Shown: positions 44,230 through 53,457 of the stretch, in pieces | Layout of the letters: the number at the start of each line of letters is the position of its first letter | Position numbering within the stretch: the first letter of the stretch is position 1 | NCBI GenBank assembly: GCA_964531645.1 | Contig: CAZHEF010000004.1 | Location: 1-64,000 of the forward strand | Length of the DNA: 64,000 nucleotides | Origin: JBBIMS01 sp964531645 | GTDB taxonomy: Bacteria > Acidobacteriota > Aminicenantia > JBFLYD01 > JBBIMS01 | Direction of reading: 5' to 3' | The notes under the pieces: generated by a model | What the model was told of the DNA's origin: nothing | Databases searched by the model: none | Seen by the model: only the letters and a program-made list of their open reading frames with translations | Made by a program: the position numbers and the translations under genes

Positions 44230-44478
44230 TTGTTTCTGGAGGCGGGATTTATATCGAGAACCTGTATTTTCATGGATTGTTCCCTTCTTAGCTGCTCTAT
44301 CTATAAGAGCAAAAACTTCTTTGCTGAATTTATTAGCAAATTCAACATTTTTTTCCTCAATTGCTTCCCTCAGTTTCTTTATTGCTGTTCTCAATCTTGA
44401 TTTGTTAGCTTTATTAAGCAATCTCCTTCTTTCACTCTTTCGCTGCTGTCTGAGAACAGACCTGCTTTTTTTACCCAT
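44206..44478 (-). CDS. rpsT: 30S ribosomal protein S20
   Basis: Protein of 90 aa, basic, with the S20 pattern KKSRSVLRQQRKSERRRLLNKANKSRLRTAIKKL and a C-terminal AAKKGTIHENTGSRYKSRLQKQLN. The plus-strand shadow frame here is not a gene. Its 3' end overlaps the holA 3' end by 24 bp; both are real, convergent genes. Confidence 0.95.
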   Translation of the reverse strand: MGKKSRSVLRQQRKSERRRLLNKANKSRLRTAIKKLREAIEEKNVEFANKFSKEVFALIDRAAKKGTIHENTGSRYKSRLQKQLNSLISK

Positions 44479-44550
44479 AAATTCCTCCTCAAAATATTTA
44501 TTTATAAATCATTTACAGAGAAAAGTCAAGCAAACAGCTATAGTCCGAAG

Positions 44551-46110
44551 ATGAAAAGTGAAAAAACGGGTATTCTGAGATCAACATTCTCAATCTCTTT
44601 TTTCACAATCATAAGCAGAATTTTAGGGTATTTCAGAGATATGCTCCAGGCTTATTTTATGGGTGCGGGTTTTTACTCTGATGCTTTCACAATCGCTTAC
44701 AGAATTCCCAATTTACTTAGGAGGGTTCTTGGAGAAGGGGGGATGTCAGCAGGATTCATACCAGTTTTTACAGAGGTTAGAGAGAAAAATGAGGAGAAGA
44801 CATGGAAACTTGCCAACACATTTTTCTGGGACATGGTAATAATCGCTGGAGTTATAACTTTTCTCGGAATAATCTTTTCTCCTTTAATAGTAAAGATTAT
44901 TGCAGGAGGTTTTGGAAATATCCCCGGGAAAATAGAACTTACTGTTTATCTTAATAGAATAATATTCCCTTTCATATTCTTCATTTCTTTAACAGCGATT
45001 GCAATGGCAATTTTGAACTCATTTGGAAAGTTCGCCCTCCCCTCAGCGACTCCTATTTTTTATAATATTACAATAATTTTCCTCGTTTTATGTTTTGGAA
45101 AGATAAGTAAAAATCCTTCTTTTATTTTTGCCCTTGGAGTGACACTTGGAGGGTTATTCCAATTCATCTCACAGGTTCCCTCTCTTATGAAACTGGGGAT
45201 GAAATTCAATCTCAAAATTTCCTTTACTGATCCGGATATTAAGAGAATAGGGGTTTTAATGGTTCCAGTTATAATAGGAGCATCAGCAACACAAATTCAG
45301 ATTCTCATAGGCTCATATATCGCATCTTCTCTCCTTCCGCAAGGTTCCGTTTCTTATCTTTACTATTCGGACAGAGTCATGGAGCTAAGCCTCGGAGTAT
45401 TTTCAGTGGCCCTTGCTACTGTTCTCCTCCCTCTTCTTTCAAAAAAGGCTGCATCTGGAGATGTGGAAGCAATGAAAAGTACCCTAAGATTCTCTTTGAA
45501 ACTTGCTTTTTTCGTTACAATCCCCGCTGCAATTGGTCTAATCGTTCTTTCTATTCCCATAATAAATGTTCTTTTTGAAAGGGGTGCCTTTGATCATTCT
45601 TCTACTGAAAAAACTGCATTTGCCCTTTGTTTTTATGCCCTTGGGCTTCCATTTTTCTCAGTGACAAAGATTTTTTTGCAAGCTTTCTTCTCCTTAAAAA
45701 ACACTGCCACTCCTGTTAAATTAGGGATGCTATCGATTCTTGTTGATATTGTAGGTTCTCTTATTCTCATTAAATTTCTTTCCCATGCGGGAATAGCTCT
45801 TGCCCTTACTCTTGCTGGATTTGTCAATGTTTTGCTTCTCTGGATTTATTTTGAGAGAAATATAGGGAAAATTCTAACTAAAGACCTCTCTAGGGAAATA
45901 ATTAAAATTCTTTTGATCTCTTTGATAATGGGGTTTTCTATCTATCTATCAAAAAGTTTTTTGTTTTCCCCTTCCCAATCCTTTATAAGAAGAGCTGTTA
46001 TTCTGTTTTTAATGATTGGAATTGGAGTTATAATTTACTCTATTTTTTCTTTAATATTCTACAGGAAGCCAATACTCGAAAGTTATGGGATGATAAGAAA
46101 AGGTAGATGA
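44551..46110 (+). CDS. murJ: Lipid II flippase MurJ (MviN)
   Basis: MATE/MVF-type flippase of 519 aa with about 14 hydrophobic segments. The N-terminus has the family pattern ISRILGYFRDMLQAYFMGAG, then FRIPNLLRRVLGEGGMSAGFIPVF. It moves lipid-linked peptidoglycan precursor across the inner membrane. TATAGT lies 6 nt before the ATG with no Shine-Dalgarno, so the transcript may be leaderless. The stop overlaps dtd by 4 bp. Confidence 0.93.
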   Translation: MKSEKTGILRSTFSISFFTIISRILGYFRDMLQAYFMGAGFYSDAFTIAYRIPNLLRRVLGEGGMSAGFIPVFTEVREKNEEKTWKLANTFFWDMVIIAGVITFLGIIFSPLIVKIIAGGFGNIPGKIELTVYLNRIIFPFIFFISLTAIAMAILNSFGKFALPSATPIFYNITIIFLVLCFGKISKNPSFIFALGVTLGGLFQFISQVPSLMKLGMKFNLKISFTDPDIKRIGVLMVPVIIGASATQIQILIGSYIASSLLPQGSVSYLYYSDRVMELSLGVFSVALATVLLPLLSKKAASGDVEAMKSTLRFSLKLAFFVTIPAAIGLIVLSIPIINVLFERGAFDHSSTEKTAFALCFYALGLPFFSVTKIFLQAFFSLKNTATPVKLGMLSILVDIVGSLILIKFLSHAGIALALTLAGFVNVLLLWIYFERNIGKILTKDLSREIIKILLISLIMGFSIYLSKSFLFSPSQSFIRRAVILFLMIGIGVIIYSIFSLIFYRKPILESYGMIRKGR

Positions 46111-46550
46111 AAATAGTTGTTCAAAGGGTAAAAGAATCCTATGTTAAAGTTGAGGATAGAATTGTGGGTAAGATTGGAATGGGCTTGCTTCTTCTTGTAG
46201 GAATAGAAAAGGGAGATAACAAAAATATCCTTGATTTTATGGCTGACAAAATAGTGAATTTGAGAATTTTCCCCGATGAGGATAGAAAAATGAATCTGAG
46301 CATTCTTGATGTTAAAGGAGAGATTCTTGCAGTTTCCCAGTTCACCCTTGCAGGCTCTCTTGAGAAAGGAAGAAGACCGAGTTTTGACAATGCAGAGGTT
46401 CCAGAAATAGCAGAAGCCATGTTCAATAAATTTGTTGAGATTCTCAAAAGTAAAGGAGTTAAAGTGGAGACAGGAGAGTTTGGAGCAATGATGGAAGTTT
46501 TCCTTATAAATGATGGTCCTGTTACATTTGTTCTTGAAAAAAAGGAATGA
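46107..46550 (+). CDS. dtd: D-aminoacyl-tRNA deacylase
   Basis: DTD of 147 aa that removes D-amino acids from tRNA. The active-site motifs are SQFTLAG (near 75) and GPVTF near the C-terminus (N-D-G-P-V-T). It is translationally coupled to murJ by an ATGA overlap. Confidence 0.95.
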   Translation: MKIVVQRVKESYVKVEDRIVGKIGMGLLLLVGIEKGDNKNILDFMADKIVNLRIFPDEDRKMNLSILDVKGEILAVSQFTLAGSLEKGRRPSFDNAEVPEIAEAMFNKFVEILKSKGVKVETGEFGAMMEVFLINDGPVTFVLEKKE

Positions 46551-46607
46551 GAAACTTAAAGGAATTGTGTCGACAAATCAACAGAAACGAATAACGGAAT
46601 ATAAATT

Positions 46608-47768
46608 TTAAAAATCCATTGGATATTTAAGTCCTGTTGCAGTATTGAAAAGGACTATTTTTTCATAGGGCTTAACCCATCCCATTTTAAGCAATTCTTC
46701 AAGACCTGCAAGGGTAGCTCCTCCTTCCGGGCATGCAAAAATTCCTTCAAAATAGCAAATCTTTCTCTGGGCTTGAAGTATAGCTTCATCAGAAACTGCA
46801 ATGGCAGTTCCATTACTTTCCCTTAAAACTCTGAGCATTAAGAAATCCCCTACAGCTGATGGGACTCTCAGACCTGCAGCTATTGTCTGGGCATTCTTCC
46901 ATGTCTCTGCAAACTCTTCACCCCTTTCAAAAGCCCTAACAATTGGTGCACATCCCGAACTTTGCACGGTAACCATTCTTGGCAGTTTCCCTTTTATCCA
47001 TCCAAGTTCTTCCATTTCTTTAAAGGCTTTCCACATTCCTATAAGACCGGTTCCTCCTCCAGTGGGATAAATTATCACATCAGGAAGATGCCATTCTAAT
47101 TGTTCCGCCAGTTCAAAACCCATGGTTTTTTTTCCTTCCAGTCTATAGGGTTCCTTCAATGTTGATAGGTCAAACCACCCATACTTCTCAGAATCTTTCT
47201 TTGCCTCTCTTCCACAATCGGAGATAATTCCGTCAATTAACCTTGCATCCGCTCCGGTTGTTTTACATTCAAAAATAAAAGGTTCTGGCACATCCTTTGG
47301 CATATAGATATGGGCTCTTATTCCTGTCTTTGCAGAGTAAGCGGATGTTGCTCCTCCTGCATTGCCTGCAGAGGGGATAGAGACTTCTTTAATTCCAAGC
47401 TCCTTAGCCTTTGAAATTGCACAGGATAATCCTCTTGCCTTAAAAGAACCGGTAGGATTGAGGCTTTCATCCTTTATGTAAAGATTTGGAAGGCCAAGAT
47501 TTTCCCCAAGTCTTTTAGCATGGATTAAAGGGGTGAGTCCTTCTCCGAGACTTACTATATTTTCTTCCTTGAGAACAGGCATCAATTTTTTGTATCTCCA
47601 CATGGAACGGACTGGCTCAAAGACCTTAGATGGTTTGTATTCCCTTAACTTTTTTAAATCGTATTTAACAAGCAAGGGTTTTGAACATTTCTTGCAGAGA
47701 TTGTTAATATGATTAAAATCGTAAATTTCTCCACAAAGGGAACATTCAAGATGGGTAATATAAGTCAT
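46608..47768 (-). CDS. thrC: Threonine synthase
   Basis: PLP-dependent enzyme of 386 aa that makes threonine from O-phosphohomoserine. It starts with a four-Cys zinc-ribbon-like segment (LECSLCGEIYDFNHINNLCKKCSKP). The PLP Lys is in NPTGSFKARGLSCAISKA (about residue 110), with GNAGGATSAYSAKTG and the phosphate loop PTGGGTGLIGMWKA. The N-terminal zinc ribbon type occurs in one bacterial/archaeal ThrC group. It is convergent with dtd. Confidence 0.9.
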   Translation of the reverse strand: MTYITHLECSLCGEIYDFNHINNLCKKCSKPLLVKYDLKKLREYKPSKVFEPVRSMWRYKKLMPVLKEENIVSLGEGLTPLIHAKRLGENLGLPNLYIKDESLNPTGSFKARGLSCAISKAKELGIKEVSIPSAGNAGGATSAYSAKTGIRAHIYMPKDVPEPFIFECKTTGADARLIDGIISDCGREAKKDSEKYGWFDLSTLKEPYRLEGKKTMGFELAEQLEWHLPDVIIYPTGGGTGLIGMWKAFKEMEELGWIKGKLPRMVTVQSSGCAPIVRAFERGEEFAETWKNAQTIAAGLRVPSAVGDFLMLRVLRESNGTAIAVSDEAILQAQRKICYFEGIFACPEGGATLAGLEELLKMGWVKPYEKIVLFNTATGLKYPMDF

Positions 47769-47829
47769 CTGTTTATCTCCTTTTGAATGAATAATTTCAT
47801 TTTTTAATACTTTGATTTTATGAAAAAGC

Positions 47830-48791
47830 TAATTGCATCATATAAAGATCTATATGAAATTATATTCATTGCATAACCTTAGATTCCACATGAAATTCTC
47901 TCTCCTCCGCCTCCATCTTTCCTATCGCCAGCTTATAGAGCTTGTTCTGCAAACTCACTATCTCCCTTATAGGCCTCACAGGATTCAGTTTATCATATTC
48001 TTTCCTTAATTTCTCTTTCACCTCTGACCTGCAACCCATTTTTGAGACAATTTATAATGAGAGGGTGAGGATAAAAGGAAGGTGAAAGATTAAATCTAAC
48101 AGATTCACTGTTGACCAGATAATTTCTTTTCCTCCGAACCCTGCTCTTTATCCTGGGCACATCTGGGAAATTGATTTCGTCCATGACAGAGCTGAAACAG
48201 GGAGGATGTTGAGGATATTTAATATCATTGACATTTTCTCGAGAAGAGCTTTTGAGCCTGAGGTAGGGTATTCTTTGCCTGAGAAATAATTTCTCTTCAT
48301 CTTGAGAAGATAATGTTAAAATATGGAGCACCGAAAATGATAAGGAGGGATAGAGGTTTCTGAGTTTTGTTCAAAGGGATTCTGGACTCTGATAAGTAAA
48401 TGGAGGATGAAGGAGGAGGTTGTACCAGCTGGACAACCTTTTGACAAGGGACATATTGAGAGCTTTCGTGGTAGAATGAGGGATGAGGTTTTGAAGATGG
48501 AAGTTTGGACAGATGCGGAGTCTGCGAGGGTGAAGATTTTGGAGTGGATTGAAGAATATAACAGATTAAAACCCCATTCTATGTTGGGGAATAGAACTCC
48601 GATGGAGGTATGGAATGGTAAGAAAGAGGAAACCTTCTAAACCCTCACATATTGTCTGTCTCACTCTTGGGGGCATCTCAATTTTTTTTCTCTCTGACAG
48701 ACAATTTATCAAGAGGCAGTAAAAATTTTGAATAGAATTTTTCATGATGCAACGAATGGATTTTACATAGAAAATTAATGATGCAATTCGA
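47830..48791. mobile_element. Composite IS remnant: inverted ends with a nested IS3-type fragment (962 bp)
   Basis: The two ends match the ends of the 393-bp element at 8666-9058 in inverted order, so this is the same family. Just inside the left end, on minus, lies the C-terminal tail of its transposase (about 47880-48030: EVKEKLRKEYDKLNPVRPIR, later YKLAIGKMEAEEREFHVESK). Inside the right end, after a short matching part, a different element starts, with a degraded IS3-type OrfB on plus. An inverted GTCTGTC/GACAGAC pair (about 48652-48708) marks one border of the nested part. No target duplication is visible. Confidence 0.65.
48050..48640 (+). pseudogene. Decayed IS3-family OrfB (integrase catalytic) gene
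   Basis: Successive frames contain NPALYPGHIWEIDFVHDRAETGR then MLRIFNIIDIFSRRAFEPEVG, a broken middle part, GAPKMIRRDRGF (second catalytic Asp region, followed by a stop), then an open end from 48407 with PFDKGHIESFRGRMRDEVLKM, WIEEYNRLKPHSMLG and NRTPMEVW, the DDE Glu region of IS3/IS481 integrases. At least two frame breaks separate the blocks. It is nested in the other element. Confidence 0.75.
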
Positions 48792-48855
48792 CTACTTGAC
48801 TTATCATAAACTTTAAAATAAAAATAGATAATATGTAATAATGAAAGGAAGAAAG

Positions 48856-49338
48856 ATGGAAAAGGATAAGAATTTTGAAGAAATAGGAATTGAAGGGATT
48901 GAGAGACTCGTCAATCTCGTAATTGAGAAACAGATTGCGGAATTTGAGCTGGAGAAGGAAGGATTCCGCTTGAAAATTGTAAGGGGGGTTCAGGCTCCTC
49001 CTTCAACCAAGACCGAATCCCAGATTCAAATTGTTCATCCAAGCCCATCCTTTCCTGGAGAAGAAGGAAAATTACCATCTCAAAAAGATGAGAACCTTCA
49101 CTACATAACATCGCCCATAGTGGGAACATTTTATAAAGCCCCATCCCCCACATCACCCCCATATGTTGAGTTGGGAGATAAAGTAGAGAAGGGTCAGGTT
49201 CTCTGTATTGTGGAGGCTATGAAGCTAATGAATGAGATTGAAGCCGATGTCTCAGGGATTGTGATGGATATTCTTGTTGAAAATGGCCAACCCGTTGAAT
49301 GGGGACAAAAGCTCTTTGCAATTAAAGTAGTTGAATAA
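48856..49338 (+). CDS. accB: Biotin carboxyl carrier protein
   Basis: BCCP of 160 aa. The start at 48856 is chosen because a Shine-Dalgarno (GGAAG) precedes it better than the in-frame ATG at 48841. The C-terminal biotinyl domain (about 83-160) has the biotin Lys in VEAMKLMNEIEADVSG, with a Pro/Ser-rich linker before it. It overlaps accC by 1 bp (TAATG). Confidence 0.94.
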   Translation: MEKDKNFEEIGIEGIERLVNLVIEKQIAEFELEKEGFRLKIVRGVQAPPSTKTESQIQIVHPSPSFPGEEGKLPSQKDENLHYITSPIVGTFYKAPSPTSPPYVELGDKVEKGQVLCIVEAMKLMNEIEADVSGIVMDILVENGQPVEWGQKLFAIKVVE

Positions 49339-50690
49339 TGTTCAAAAAAGTCCTTGTTGCCAACAGAGGAGAAATTGCCCTTAGAATAATAAGAGCCTTA
49401 AATGAACTTGGGGTTAAGAGTGTAATTGTTTATTCAAAGGCGGATGAGAAATCACTTCCAGTAATGGTGGCTGATGAGAAAATATGCATAGGTCCTCCCA
49501 GAAGTAGTGAAAGTTACTTGAATATACCTGCGATCATATCTGCAGCTGAGATCACTGGTGCAGAAGCGATACATCCTGGGTATGGATTTCTTTCTGAAAA
49601 CCCCTTATTTGCTGAGATTTGTGAGACTTCACAAATAGTTTTTATAGGTCCACCATCGTCGATAATTCATCTCATGGGAGACAAATCCAATGCAAGACAA
49701 ACCATGAAAAAGGCTGGACTTCCAATACTTGAAGGTAGCGAAGAGCCTGTCTCATCAATCTCTGAAGCAAGGAAAATTGCATCAAAAATAGGTTTTCCAA
49801 TAATACTGAAGGCGGTAGCAGGAGGTGGAGGGAGAGGAATGCGGGTTGTGAGGAATAAAAAGGAGCTTGAAGAGGCATTCCCTGTAGCCCAGGGTGAAGC
49901 AGAATCAGCTTTTTCCAATTCATCCCTCTACATAGAAAGATACCTTGAAGGAGCAAGGCATGTGGAGGTTCAGATAATGGCTGACAACCACGGGAATGTG
50001 GTGGCAGTAGGTGAAAGGGAATGCTCTGTCCAGAGAAAACACCAGAAAATAATTGAGGAAACCCCTTCCCCCGCCCTTGACGAAAGAAAAAGAAGAAAAC
50101 TTTTAAAACTTTCAGAACATGCTGCAAAGGATATAGGATACAAAAGCCTTGGGACATTTGAATTTCTTGTTGATAGGTATGGAGAATTTTATTTTATGGA
50201 AGCGAATACGAGAATACAGGTGGAACATCCTATTACAGAAATGGTTAGTGGCATAGACCTTGTCAAGGAACAGATAAGAATGTCTGGAGGAGTAAAATTA
50301 AATTTAAATCATACGCCGGTCCCAAAGGGTCATAGTATTGAATGCAGGATCTGTGCTGAAGACCCTGAGACCTTTAATCCCTCTCCAGGAAGAATAGACT
50401 TTCTTTACCTTCCATCAGGATTCGGGATAAGGGTTGAATCTGCAATCTATACAGGATATGAGATTCCTCCATATTATGACTCTCTTATTGCAAAAATCAT
50501 TGTCCATGCTCCAACACGGATTGAAGCCATAAGAAAAATGAAATCTGCCCTCCATTCAACAATTATAGTGGGAGTTAAAACCAACATACCTCTTCACTTG
50601 AGAATCCTTGAGCATCCATCATTTGTTAAAGGAGATTACGATATTCATTTTCTCGAGAATATTCTCTCAGAAAAGGAGAAAGAAACTTGA
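49338..50690 (+). CDS. accC: Acetyl-CoA carboxylase biotin carboxylase subunit
   Basis: ATP-grasp biotin carboxylase of 450 aa. It starts FKKVLVANRGEIALRIIRA, has the Gly-rich ATP loop KAVAGGGGRGMRVV (about 155), HVEVQIMAD, ECSVQRKHQKIIEE and FMEANTRIQVEHPITE. It makes carboxybiotin on AccB. The carboxyltransferase subunits are not in the window. Its stop overlaps the next start. Confidence 0.96.
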   Translation: MFKKVLVANRGEIALRIIRALNELGVKSVIVYSKADEKSLPVMVADEKICIGPPRSSESYLNIPAIISAAEITGAEAIHPGYGFLSENPLFAEICETSQIVFIGPPSSIIHLMGDKSNARQTMKKAGLPILEGSEEPVSSISEARKIASKIGFPIILKAVAGGGGRGMRVVRNKKELEEAFPVAQGEAESAFSNSSLYIERYLEGARHVEVQIMADNHGNVVAVGERECSVQRKHQKIIEETPSPALDERKRRKLLKLSEHAAKDIGYKSLGTFEFLVDRYGEFYFMEANTRIQVEHPITEMVSGIDLVKEQIRMSGGVKLNLNHTPVPKGHSIECRICAEDPETFNPSPGRIDFLYLPSGFGIRVESAIYTGYEIPPYYDSLIAKIIVHAPTRIEAIRKMKSALHSTIIVGVKTNIPLHLRILEHPSFVKGDYDIHFLENILSEKEKET

Positions 50691-51028
50691 GGATCGAATC
50701 TTACTCCTTCGGAAAGATTATCATTGAAGGTATTACATACAAAAGAGATATAAAAATATTTCCAGATGTAGTTGTTCCTGATTGGTGGAGAAAAGAGGGG
50801 CATCTTCTTGATTGCGAAGACATGGAAGATGTATTCTCTTTTAAACCTGAGATTATAGTTGTTGGAACAGGAATTTTAGGAGCAATGAAAATTTCAAAAA
50901 GGGTCATGGAAATAGCCCGGGAGGTAGGAATAGAACTTTTGAGTGAAAGAACTGGAAAAGCAGTAGAAATTTTCAATGAAATCTCTCATTCCCAAAAAAC
51001 AGTAGGACTCTTCCACTTAACTTGCTGA
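50687..51028 (+). CDS. Mth938/NDUFAF3-domain protein
   Basis: Protein of 113 aa with the Mth938-like fold pattern: YSFGKIIIEGITYKRDIKIFP, VVPDWWRKEGHLLD, EIIVVGTGILGAMKIS and LLSERTGKAVEIFNEIS. Relatives include mitochondrial NDUFAF3 and archaeal Mth938, but the molecular role in bacteria is unknown. It begins with TTG overlapping the accC stop and abuts gatC, so it is part of a coupled operon. Confidence 0.82.
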   Translation: MRIESYSFGKIIIEGITYKRDIKIFPDVVVPDWWRKEGHLLDCEDMEDVFSFKPEIIVVGTGILGAMKISKRVMEIAREVGIELLSERTGKAVEIFNEISHSQKTVGLFHLTC

Positions 51029-51030
51029 AA

Positions 51031-51300
51031 ATGAAGTTTGATATTGATAGAATTTTAAAACTTTCAATGATTGAGCTGGAAGAAGGGGAAAAGGAATATC
51101 TAAAAAAGGACATGGAAAAAATTATAGAGTGGGTTTCAAAGCTGGAAGAACTCGATATAGAAGGAGAGGATGTAGTTTGTCTCACCCACATACCTCTTAG
51201 AGAAGATGGTCCAGGACAGACTTTGAAGAGAGAGGATGTAATGCCAAAATTCAATTATGATGGGATATTTTTTATAGTTCCAAAGGTTGTGGAAAAATGA
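51031..51300 (+). CDS. gatC: Aspartyl/glutamyl-tRNA amidotransferase subunit C
   Basis: GatC of 89 aa, with FDIDRILKLSMIELEEGEKEYLKKDMEKIIEWVSKLEEL and the end LREDGPGQTLKREDVMPKF, typical of GatC. The start at 51031 is after the preceding stop; a TTG 9 nt earlier is also possible. It overlaps gatA by 4 bp. Confidence 0.9.
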   Translation: MKFDIDRILKLSMIELEEGEKEYLKKDMEKIIEWVSKLEELDIEGEDVVCLTHIPLREDGPGQTLKREDVMPKFNYDGIFFIVPKVVEK

Positions 51301-52754
51301 AGATAGGTGAGCTTAGCTTGAGGGAATTGAGAGATTTTATTAGAAAAGGGGAAATCAGGTGCATTGAGGTGATGGATGATTATAAGGAAAGAATTGAGAA
51401 ATTGGATAAAGAATTAAAAGCCTTCATTACCATTGAATGGGATAAAGTTTATCAAAGAGCAAATGCCCTTGATAAAGAAAAGTCGAAAGAAGGGTTGCTT
51501 TTTGGCTGCCCGATAGCAGTCAAAGACAACATCCTAACAAAAGGGGGCAAGACAACTGCTGGTTCAAAAATTCTTGAGAATTATATTTCACCATATTCTG
51601 CTACTGTTGTTGAAAAAATTGAAAAGGAAGGTGGTATTGTAATAGGTAAAACAAACCTCGACGAATTTGCCATGGGCTCTTCAACAGAAAATTCTGCCTT
51701 CTTTCCCACTTTAAACCCGTGGGATAAAAGGAGAGTTCCAGGAGGTTCTTCTGGTGGATCTGCTGTGGCAGTAGCCTCCTTCATGTCTCCCGCATCCTTA
51801 GGTTCTGATACAGGAGGTTCAATAAGGCAACCCGCTTCTTTCTGCGGAATTGCAGGCTTAAAACCAACTTATGGAAGAGTCTCAAGATATGGTCTAATTG
51901 CTTTTGCATCTTCCCTGGACCAGATTGGACCAATGGCTCGAAATGTAGAGGATGTGTCAATTATGTTAAGGGTTATTTCTGGATACGACGAAAAGGATTC
52001 GACAAGTCTTGGAAGCCCAGTTCCTCCATATAATGAAAAAATAACTGAGAAATTAGAGTCTTTTAAGTTCGGCGTAATAAAGGAAGAGGAGTTGGAGGGT
52101 ATCGATGAAGAGGTTTACAGGGCATATAAAAATACACTAAATTTAATGGAGGAACTTGGTGGTAAAAAAGTTTACCTTGAGCTTCCCCATTTGAAGTACT
52201 CGATTTATGTTTATTACATCTTAGCCACTTCAGAGGCAAGTTCAAATCTTGCAAGATATGACGGAGTAAGGTACGGATTGAGATTGGAAAGGGAAGATCT
52301 CTCATCCCTTTATCATGAATCAAGAAGTAAGGGTTTTGGAAAAGAAGTGAAAAGGAGAATACTTCTCGGAACTTTTTCCCTTTCAGCAGGTTATTACAGG
52401 GCATTCTATGGAAAGGCTTCCCTGGTGAGGCAACTTATTAAAAATGATTTCGAGAGAGCCTTTAAAGAAGTTAATTTTATTGTGCTTCCCACAACTCCTG
52501 AGCTTCCCTTTCTTTTGGGAGAAAAATGTGAAGATCCCATTAAAATGTATCTTTCTGACCTCTTTACCATCCCTCCAAATCTTGCAATGCTTCCAGCAAT
52601 ATCAATTCCTGTCTCCTTGAGCAAAAATAACCTTCCTATTGGCATGCAGATTATGGGTAATCTATTTGATGAGATAGGTATTTTAAAAATTGCCAATTTA
52701 CTGGAAAAAAATTTAGGCTTTTTATATAATGAATTAAAAAGGAGGTATCTATGA
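51297..52754 (+). CDS. gatA: Aspartyl/glutamyl-tRNA amidotransferase subunit A
   Basis: Amidase-signature subunit of 485 aa that releases ammonia from glutamine for Asn-/Gln-tRNA formation. It has the catalytic Lys in AVKDNILTKGG, Ser-cis-Ser in PGGSSGGSAVAVAS and the nucleophile Ser in GSDTGGSIRQPASF. GatB is not in the window, so the complex must use a gatB elsewhere. It overlaps the next gene (ATGA). Confidence 0.95.
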   Translation: MKIGELSLRELRDFIRKGEIRCIEVMDDYKERIEKLDKELKAFITIEWDKVYQRANALDKEKSKEGLLFGCPIAVKDNILTKGGKTTAGSKILENYISPYSATVVEKIEKEGGIVIGKTNLDEFAMGSSTENSAFFPTLNPWDKRRVPGGSSGGSAVAVASFMSPASLGSDTGGSIRQPASFCGIAGLKPTYGRVSRYGLIAFASSLDQIGPMARNVEDVSIMLRVISGYDEKDSTSLGSPVPPYNEKITEKLESFKFGVIKEEELEGIDEEVYRAYKNTLNLMEELGGKKVYLELPHLKYSIYVYYILATSEASSNLARYDGVRYGLRLEREDLSSLYHESRSKGFGKEVKRRILLGTFSLSAGYYRAFYGKASLVRQLIKNDFERAFKEVNFIVLPTTPELPFLLGEKCEDPIKMYLSDLFTIPPNLAMLPAISIPVSLSKNNLPIGMQIMGNLFDEIGILKIANLLEKNLGFLYNELKRRYL

Positions 52755-53425
52755 GGAAGATATTTGTTATCGGATTTGCAGGGATCCTTTTGGTTTTAAT
52801 TATTAGTTGTGGTTCTCCCGAAAAAGCACTATTTAGCAGGTATTTTGAAGCTGTAAAGTTCAATGACAAAATGACAATGTCCACGATGGCTTACGAACCC
52901 ATGACAGTGGAGTTTACGAAGTGGAGAATTGTTTCAATGACACAGGAAGAGAAGAAAGGGTTACCTTTAAATGAGCTTTACAAGAAGCAGGATGAGCTCA
53001 AAACCAGGAGAGATGAGATTATAAATGAGGTAGCGGATCTGAAAGATAAGCTGGATGAGGCAAGAGCAAAGGTTGAAAAAGCAAGGGGTGGAGTAAAGAA
53101 AAAAGCTCAGGAGGAAGCTGATAAGGTGGAGAGTGAATACCATGAAGGAAGAGCTGAATACGAAAGGATCCAGAAAGAATGGAATTCTCTTAAGGCTGAG
53201 ATAGACAAAGAAAAAGCACTTTTTAACCTATCAGTTGGAATTGATTGGCCTGAAGCGGTAGAGCTTGAAGGAGAGATGAGCGTGAAAGAGACTATAATTG
53301 AGATTACAACTCCCAAAGATGTCAAGAACTATAAAGCAATTTTGAGAAAATATAATGTTAAAAGCCCTGAGACTGGTGCGGGTCTTCCAAGTAGATGGAT
53401 TATTGAGAAATTCGTTTATCAATAA
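52751..53425 (+). CDS. Predicted lipoprotein with coiled coil
   Basis: Protein of 224 aa. The signal has a lipobox ending LIISC (Cys20). Residues about 75-150 are a long charged coiled coil (KRDEIINEVADLKDKLDEAR, then EEADKVESEYHEGRAEYERI). The final 60 residues form a small beta-rich part (VKETIIEITTPKDVKNYKAIL). It starts within the gatA stop, so its translation depends on gatA. No family is recognised. Confidence 0.8.
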   Translation: MRKIFVIGFAGILLVLIISCGSPEKALFSRYFEAVKFNDKMTMSTMAYEPMTVEFTKWRIVSMTQEEKKGLPLNELYKKQDELKTRRDEIINEVADLKDKLDEARAKVEKARGGVKKKAQEEADKVESEYHEGRAEYERIQKEWNSLKAEIDKEKALFNLSVGIDWPEAVELEGEMSVKETIIEITTPKDVKNYKAILRKYNVKSPETGAGLPSRWIIEKFVYQ

Positions 53426-53457
53426 AAGATTAAATCTGTCTGCTGATAACTAACAGC

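Noticed and set aside
47993..48331. 112-aa minus-strand ORF in the IS remnant
   Set aside because: Its product has no recognisable motif, and it lies opposite IS3-type OrfB sequence on the plus strand, which is the better supported reading.
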